DNA of 11,224 bases from RUG11788 sp964578175. Its GTDB lineage: Bacteria > Bacillota_I > Bacilli_A > RF39 > UBA660. The position numbers and the translations under genes are program-made. Of the stretch, positions 7,880 through 11,224 are shown piece after piece. The stretch is from assembly GCA_964578175.1 (NCBI GenBank), contig CAZOBH010000028.1, positions 1 through 11,224 on the forward strand, in the 5' to 3' direction. The number at the start of each line of letters is the position of its first letter. The stretch's first letter is position 1. The notes under the pieces are model-generated. The model saw nothing but the letters and a program-made list of their open reading frames with translations. It searched no databases and was not told the origin of the DNA.

Positions 7880-8203
7880 TTAATACTCCTCCCCCTTTGA
7901 GTTGTGCCGTTTATTATAGTCATAAACCGGCATTTTGTCAACATTTTCTCTTATTTTTATAAGAGTACATCCATTATTAAAATTATCTAAATAATAATCT
8001 TCAACATATTTGTGTTTTTTCAGCATATCATGCACTTCCTTTTTTATTATGCCTTTACCTATTCCATGTACAATTGCTACTTCATATTTACCCATTAAAT
8101 AATTATCATTGATGAATTCATTTACAAGTATTCTTGCACTTCCTTTAATCTCTCCATGTAAATCTAACGTTGGCATCGTACTACGATACATTAATTTCGT
8201 CAT
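7880..8203 (-). CDS. Stand-alone Smr-domain protein
   Basis: The product is a small Smr (small MutS-related) protein, the domain found at the end of MutS2 and in free-standing proteins, where it acts as a nuclease on DNA or RNA. It shows LDLHG (13-17), the VHGIGKGIIKKEV loop (45-57, the HGxGxG motif), and GCTLIKI (78-84) at the usual 'G.T.V.L' position. A charged 20-residue tail follows. The annotated ATG (8203) overlaps the pfkB end by 23 bases. Met5 (8191) and Met10 (8176, just after the pfkB stop) are other possible starts. None has a clear Shine-Dalgarno, so the start is uncertain; Met10 would still keep the domain intact. Its cellular target is unknown. It sits in the pfkB operon, and its last codons carry the ribosome binding site of the next gene. 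Confidence 0.88.
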   Translation of the reverse strand: MTKLMYRSTMPTLDLHGEIKGSARILVNEFINDNYLMGKYEVAIVHGIGKGIIKKEVHDMLKKHKYVEDYYLDNFNNGCTLIKIRENVDKMPVYDYNKRHNSKGEEY

Positions 8204-9086
8204 ATTTTTTCATTACTTCTTCTTTTGATGAGATAGAATATCTTCCACCTATTTTAGTAACGGATAAAGCTCCTGTAATATTAGATATCTTCATTGCTTT
8301 TATTAAATCATATCCGTTAATAATACAATAAGTAAATGCTCCATGAAAAATATCTCCAGCTCCAGTTGAATCAACTGCTTTCATTTTTAATGATGGTACT
8401 AATTTATATCCATCATGATATGTAAAGCATCCTTTATCTTCTAGAGTTATAATTATTTCACATTGGAAATCTTTTTTTAGTTTTTCATATATACTCATTA
8501 ATGTTCTAATATCTTTATAGTTTACTTTTGTTTTAGTATAATCTTCTGCAAAATCATGTGAACAAACTATATAATCAACCATTTTACATAGATCAACAGT
8601 GTTTTCTCTCAATGAACCAGCATCTATTATTTTAATTGCATCTGGATTTGCTTTAATAGCATCTTTTGCAAAATCATATTCATAACCATCTAAGAAAATA
8701 ACATCAAATTTATCATCTATTTCTCTTTTCTTCATATCAAGTTTATTTTCTTTATGAGTTAATACTGTTCTTGATCCGTTACCCATATTATTAATAATAT
8801 AACTAGTAGTAGTATCAGCACCTTTTCTAGTTTCAAGATACTTAATATTTACACCAATATTATTAAATTCTTTTTTTATAACTTCTCCGTAATAATCATC
8901 GCCAACTACGCCAGCAAAGTATGTTTCAACTCCCCATTTAGCTAATAAATAAGCTACATTTGAAGAACTTCCTCCTCCACACTCTACTCTAGGAAGATCA
9001 ACTCTAATCTTTTTGTTTTCAACTGGATAATTGTTAAGTGGTAGTGTTACATCAAATGCGGCATTACCAATACATAATACTTTCAT
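8181..9086 (-). CDS. PfkB-family carbohydrate kinase (ribokinase-like), substrate unknown
   Basis: This is a cytosolic ATP-dependent kinase of the ribokinase/PfkB fold. N-terminal signature: ECGGGSSSNVAYLLAKWG (35-52), which closes over the sugar. Mid-region: FAGVVGDDYYGE (57-68). The C-terminal PfkB signature is VDSTGAGDIFHGAF (238-251), with the anion-hole GAG and catalytic base Asp245. The 301 residues match the family length. Ribokinase, fructokinase, adenosine kinase and other substrates cannot be separated by eye, so no symbol is given. The start (ATG 9086-9084) has an AGAAGGGTGA Shine-Dalgarno about 6 bases upstream and its own promoter. It overlaps smr and is the first gene of the likely operon that continues into the two surface proteins; no functional link among them is obvious. 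Confidence 0.92.
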   Translation of the reverse strand: MKVLCIGNAAFDVTLPLNNYPVENKKIRVDLPRVECGGGSSSNVAYLLAKWGVETYFAGVVGDDYYGEVIKKEFNNIGVNIKYLETRKGADTTTSYIINNMGNGSRTVLTHKENKLDMKKREIDDKFDVIFLDGYEYDFAKDAIKANPDAIKIIDAGSLRENTVDLCKMVDYIVCSHDFAEDYTKTKVNYKDIRTLMSIYEKLKKDFQCEIIITLEDKGCFTYHDGYKLVPSLKMKAVDSTGAGDIFHGAFTYCIINGYDLIKAMKISNITGALSVTKIGGRYSISSKEEVMKKYDEINVS

Positions 9087-9114
9087 ACGTCTTCACCCTT
9101 CTATACTCTAATTA

Positions 9115-9143
9115 ATTATAACAAAAAATATATATACTTTAAA
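9115..9143 (-). promoter_or_regulatory. Promoter for the pfkB operon
   Basis: The minus strand has TGTTATAAT (9123-9115), a perfect extended -10, with TTTAAA at 9143-9138 as a possible -35 (four of six consensus bases) and a 17-base spacer. Transcription would start near 9108, giving a leader of about 20 bases before the pfkB ATG that contains the Shine-Dalgarno. The next upstream gene belongs to the recombinase cassette. Confidence 0.65.
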
Positions 9144-9151
9144 GCATTTTT

Positions 9152-9165
9152 ACAATTTAAATTGT
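9152..9165. promoter_or_regulatory. Perfect 14-bp palindrome upstream of the pfkB promoter
   Basis: ACAATTTAAATTGT is a perfect inverted repeat with no spacer. It begins 9 bases upstream of the candidate -35, a normal place for a dimeric regulator. An AT-only core makes chance more likely, so function is uncertain. It could also be part of the boundary of the recombinase cassette. Confidence 0.35.
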
Positions 9166-9177
9166 CTATAAAACGAT

Positions 9178-9191
9178 TAGTTTACAAACTA
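9178..9191. repeat. Short inverted repeat at the end of the recombinase cassette
   Basis: TAGTTT-AC-AAACTA overlaps the stop codon of the small downstream gene. As RNA on the minus strand it can form a weak hairpin, but no good T-run follows (ATCGTTTTA), so it is a poor terminator. It may mark the cassette end. Confidence 0.3.
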
Positions 9192-9368
9192 TTTATTATT
9201 TTTAATATCATTTAAAATACTAATAACTTCATTATAAACTTTATTATCTTGTTTATTATTAATTTGATAAGGTTTAACAAAATCATCTATTTCACTTAAA
9301 ACTAAATCAATATTATCTTTATTTACTTTATCATTTATTATCCTTAAACAAGTATTCTTATATCCCAT
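9189..9368 (-). CDS. Hypothetical 59-residue protein downstream of the recombinase
   Basis: I do not recognise it. It is short, charged and helical-looking (MGYKNTCLRIINDKVNKDN...), rich in Asn, Asp, Ile and Lys, with one Cys and no membrane segment. A longer reading from ATG 9401 (70 aa) overlaps the recombinase by 11 bases but has no ribosome site. I place the start at ATG 9368-9366, because AGGAG sits 8 bases upstream. The gene then follows the recombinase stop by 22 bases and should share its transcript. It may be a small accessory or regulatory protein of the element, or an uninformative short ORF; coding status rests mainly on the good Shine-Dalgarno. Confidence 0.6.
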   Translation of the reverse strand: MGYKNTCLRIINDKVNKDNIDLVLSEIDDFVKPYQINNKQDNKVYNEVISILNDIKNNK

Positions 9369-9376
9369 TATTGCAA

Positions 9377-9381
9377 CTCCT
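9377..9381 (-). promoter_or_regulatory. Ribosome binding site that fixes the small downstream gene's start
   Basis: AGGAG on the minus strand lies 8 bases before ATG 9368. It is inside the longer reading frame from 9401, and so argues that Met12 of that frame is the true start. Confidence 0.65.
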
Positions 9382-9390
9382 GACAAAATT

Positions 9391-10956
9391 TTATGTAACA
9401 TTTTTAAATGTAAATATAATATCTACCCGTTTATCTTGATAGATATAAATCTTTTCAACTAAATTGATTATTAATTCTCTAGTTGGCTTTTCAAGTGATA
9501 AAAAATCATTTATATATTTTTCTATTTGTTTGTTATCTATTTTATTCTCTTCTATTTGTTCATTTTTAAGACTATCAATATTCTTTTTATTATTATCCAT
9601 TTCTTTTTTTATGTTTTCACTTACTCTTAAGTATTGTTCTGCGTCTATTATACCTTTTAATCTATCCATATATGTTTTATCTAGACTTTCTGTTAGTTTA
9701 TTATTTGTTATTTCTAGACTTTCAATTTGTTTCTTAATCTTTAAACTATTATCCACAAACTCTATATTACTAATTGATTCCTTTATTTTGTTTTTATCTA
9801 AATACTTTTTACATACATCTCTTATGTTATCTAAAGTAACCTTTTCTAATACCTCATAATTATTTGTATGGGTTGTGCAAACATGATATTTTGAATATGT
9901 TCTATAATAATCACAGGTAGTATAACTTCTTCCTGTTTTATTTTGATATCTAATTGTTATTCTGTGTTTACAATCTCCACAATATAAAAGTCCATCTAAT
10001 AAGTAAAATCGTTTCTTTTCTGGTCTTTTAACATTTTTAGGTAGTAAAGTTTGTACATAGTTAAAAGTACTCTTGTCAATAATTGCTTCATGTGTGTTTT
10101 CAACTATAATGTAATCATCTGGATTATTTTTAACTGTCTTTTTCAGTTTATAATTAATTTTTTTAGTCTTACCCTGCACTGCATCTCCAGTATAAATTCT
10201 ATTAGTTAAAATTGCTTTAATTGTAGTATCTACCCATACTCCATATTCTTGTGATACACATTTTATATTAGTACATTTAGTATTCCATACATAATTATAG
10301 TATGAGGCTGGAGTTTTTATTTTTCTTTTTGTTAATTCTTGAGCAATATAATGATATGTATTGCCTTTAAGAGCTAAATCAAAAATTAATTTAACCACTT
10401 CTGCTTGTTCTTCATTTATAATTAAATGATTCTTATTAGTTGGATCTTTCATATACCCAAATGGACATCTTCCTGATACATATAAACCATCTTTCATTCT
10501 AGAATGTAGGCTACTTTTAATTTTTTTAGAAATATCTTTTGCATACATATCATTCATTATTGCCTTAAAAGGTGCAATATCATTGTTGGTATTATCTATA
10601 AAAGTGTCTATACCATCATTAATAGCTATATATCTAATATTATTATTTGGAAAATACTTTTCTATTAATTCTCCTGTACCTATATAATCTCTACCTAATC
10701 TAGACATATCTTTAGTAATAATCATATTGATTTTTCCTAATTCAATATCTTTCATCATTCTTTTAAATGATGGTCTATCAAAATTAGTTCCAGAAAATCC
10801 ATCATCTACATACTCATCTACTACTATATAATTATTTTCTTTAACATACTGATTAAGTAAACTTCTTTGACTTAAAATACTATCAGATTCTATATTTCCA
10901 TCATCTCTTGATAATCTTATATAAAGTCCTACTTTAAAACTACTATTCCCTACCAT
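9391..10956 (-). CDS. Large serine recombinase, TnpX/TndX-like
   Basis: This enzyme cuts and rejoins DNA through a 5'-phosphoserine link at att-like sites. The 521-residue order is typical. The resolvase catalytic domain (about 8-150) contains YIRLSRDDG with nucleophile Ser16 and Arg14, DGFSGTNFDRPSF (52-64), and KDMSRLGRD (82-90) with catalytic Arg86 and Arg89. A recombinase DNA-binding domain follows (about 163-305, from CPFGY to the first helices). Next is a zinc ribbon (Cys326, Cys329, Cys348, Cys360), then a Lys/Glu/Asn coiled coil (about 400-480) and a short C-terminal region. All catalytic residues expected are present, so it looks intact. The start (ATG 10956-10954) overlaps the preceding stop as TAATG, and AGGGAG lies 9 bases upstream. 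Alternative role: a DNA invertase for phase variation rather than element movement. Confidence 0.95.
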   Translation of the reverse strand: MVGNSSFKVGLYIRLSRDDGNIESDSILSQRSLLNQYVKENNYIVVDEYVDDGFSGTNFDRPSFKRMMKDIELGKINMIITKDMSRLGRDYIGTGELIEKYFPNNNIRYIAINDGIDTFIDNTNNDIAPFKAIMNDMYAKDISKKIKSSLHSRMKDGLYVSGRCPFGYMKDPTNKNHLIINEEQAEVVKLIFDLALKGNTYHYIAQELTKRKIKTPASYYNYVWNTKCTNIKCVSQEYGVWVDTTIKAILTNRIYTGDAVQGKTKKINYKLKKTVKNNPDDYIIVENTHEAIIDKSTFNYVQTLLPKNVKRPEKKRFYLLDGLLYCGDCKHRITIRYQNKTGRSYTTCDYYRTYSKYHVCTTHTNNYEVLEKVTLDNIRDVCKKYLDKNKIKESISNIEFVDNSLKIKKQIESLEITNNKLTESLDKTYMDRLKGIIDAEQYLRVSENIKKEMDNNKKNIDSLKNEQIEENKIDNKQIEKYINDFLSLEKPTRELIINLVEKIYIYQDKRVDIIFTFKNVT

Positions 10957-11135
10957 TAATTACTACTCCCTTCTACTTGGGAATAATGAGTATGATTACA
11001 TGGTAGCTCTCTATCTAAATAATTGCAAGTCATGTTTAATCTCTTTTGTAATTCTATTTTTAATACTTCAGTTATTATTTCATTTAAAGATTTAGATGCA
11101 TCTTTAAATTTCAAATTAACTTTGTATTTAACCAT
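10956..11135 (-). CDS. Hypothetical 59-residue protein coupled to the recombinase
   Basis: Not recognised. A Lys-rich N-terminus (MVKYKVNLKFKDASKSLNE) precedes an amphipathic helix, and the C-terminus has a Cys/His cluster (CNYLDRELPCNHTH, C-x8-C-x-H-x-H) that could bind a metal. The longer reading starts at TTG 11153; I choose ATG 11135-11133 because GGAGGT (11151-11146) overlaps that TTG and sits 10 bases before the ATG. Its stop shares a base with the recombinase start (TAATG), so the two are translationally coupled and it is probably a partner or regulator of the recombinase, such as a directionality factor or repressor. That role is inference only. Confidence 0.72.
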   Translation of the reverse strand: MVKYKVNLKFKDASKSLNEIITEVLKIELQKRLNMTCNYLDRELPCNHTHYSQVEGSSN

Positions 11136-11167
11136 AGAGTTTGATACCTCCAATTAATTCTATGGTT
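11130..11167 (-). promoter_or_regulatory. Inverted repeat enclosing the start site of the recombinase operon
   Basis: On the minus strand AACCATAGA (11167-11159) pairs perfectly with TCTATGGTT (11138-11130) across a 20-base loop. The loop holds the GGAGGT ribosome site, and the ATG start codon is inside the 3' arm. In RNA this could sequester the start codon while leaving the ribosome site exposed. It could equally be a DNA operator for an autorepressor. Confidence 0.5.
11146..11151 (-). promoter_or_regulatory. Strong Shine-Dalgarno that fixes the start of the coupled small gene
   Basis: GGAGGT on the minus strand, 10 bases before ATG 11135. It lies inside the apparent longer frame that begins at TTG 11153, so the longer start is unlikely. 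Confidence 0.75.
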
Positions 11168-11176
11168 TTTATTTTT

Positions 11177-11219
11177 GTAATATTACTTGGTATGATCTTT
11201 GCATACCCAATAATATTAC
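11177..11219. promoter_or_regulatory. 43-bp imperfect palindrome: candidate att site or operator
   Basis: The arms GTAATATTACTTGGTATG (11177-11194) and CATACCCAATAATATTAC (11202-11219) match as an inverted repeat at 16 of 18 positions, with a 7-base centre (ATCTTTG). The outer TAATATTA is itself palindromic, so the same 11-base word also recurs directly at 33-base spacing. The length and near-symmetry are like attachment sites of large serine recombinases, and the minus-strand centre contains a GA dinucleotide, the core used by TnpX-type enzymes. It sits 40 bases upstream of the first gene, so a repressor site is the main alternative. Confidence 0.45.
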
Positions 11220-11224
11220 TTAAT

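Larger units (their letters stand above)
9189..11224 (-). mobile_element. Serine-recombinase cassette, probable mobile element or element end
   Basis: A TnpX/TndX-like recombinase is flanked by two small genes and, on its upstream side, a 43-bp imperfect palindrome. Recombinases of this type excise and insert transposons or integrative elements and usually sit at one element end. The neighbours on the left are ordinary host genes with their own promoter, so a left boundary between 9087 and 9191 is plausible. Whether the element is only about 2 kb or extends to the right cannot be seen. No direct target duplication is expected beyond a short core. Confidence 0.5.

Noticed and set aside
7708..7962. 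Plus-strand 84-codon frame over the gene junction
   Set aside because: It is antisense to the signal anchor, smr end and their ribosome site; no independent support.
8174..8203. Frameshift or fusion between pfkB and smr
   Set aside because: Both proteins have complete family domains and normal lengths; the overlap is ordinary operon packing.
9178..9191. Intrinsic terminator after the recombinase cassette
   Set aside because: The stem has only six pairs with a two-base gap and is followed by ATCGTTTTA rather than a T-run.
9464..9859. Plus-strand 131-codon Leu/Ser/Phe-rich frame that looks membrane-like
   Set aside because: It is the complement of the Lys/Asn/Glu coiled coil of the recombinase; hydrophobicity is a by-product of that codon use.

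Overview
The window is AT-rich, tightly packed DNA from a low-GC Gram-positive bacterium (Firmicutes/Bacilli or a walled relative of the Mollicutes). Every supported gene lies on the minus strand, so transcription runs from right to left. TGA is used as a stop (end of murG) and tryptophan is TGG, so the code is standard rather than the mycoplasma one. The murG-murB-divIB order matches the division and cell wall (dcw) cluster of Bacillus-type genomes. The exact lineage cannot be fixed from the sequence.

Right end (about 9.19-11.22 kb): a large serine recombinase of the TnpX/TndX type lies between two 59-residue hypothetical genes. The upstream small gene overlaps the recombinase by one base (TAATG). 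Upstream of it are a 43-bp imperfect palindrome and a 9-bp inverted repeat whose 3' arm holds the start codon and whose loop holds the Shine-Dalgarno. This is accessory DNA, probably one end of a mobile element or all of a very small one. The right boundary is cut by the window.

Middle (about 2.34-9.19 kb): an extended -10 promoter precedes pfkB, smr, an 826-residue membrane-anchored protein and a 1013-residue acidic protein. These genes are overlapping or only 2-13 bases apart, so they look like one operon. The 826-residue protein has one N-terminal membrane anchor, a pilin-like Cys-containing segment, four Ig-like repeats each with a conserved Cys pair, and a Ser/Thr-rich tail. The 1013-residue protein has an Asp-rich stretch, a Gly/Ala hydrophobic segment, a long unrecognised acidic region, and a duplicated Glu/Ala coiled-coil tail. 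I recognise neither as a named family; together they look like a lineage-specific cell-surface pair.

Left end (1-2.3 kb): a weak terminator and an extended -10 promoter separate this operon from murG, murB and the 5' part of divIB. MurG makes lipid II, MurB makes UDP-MurNAc, and DivIB acts in the divisome. Apart from the two small genes and the two surface proteins, the host genes are ordinary.
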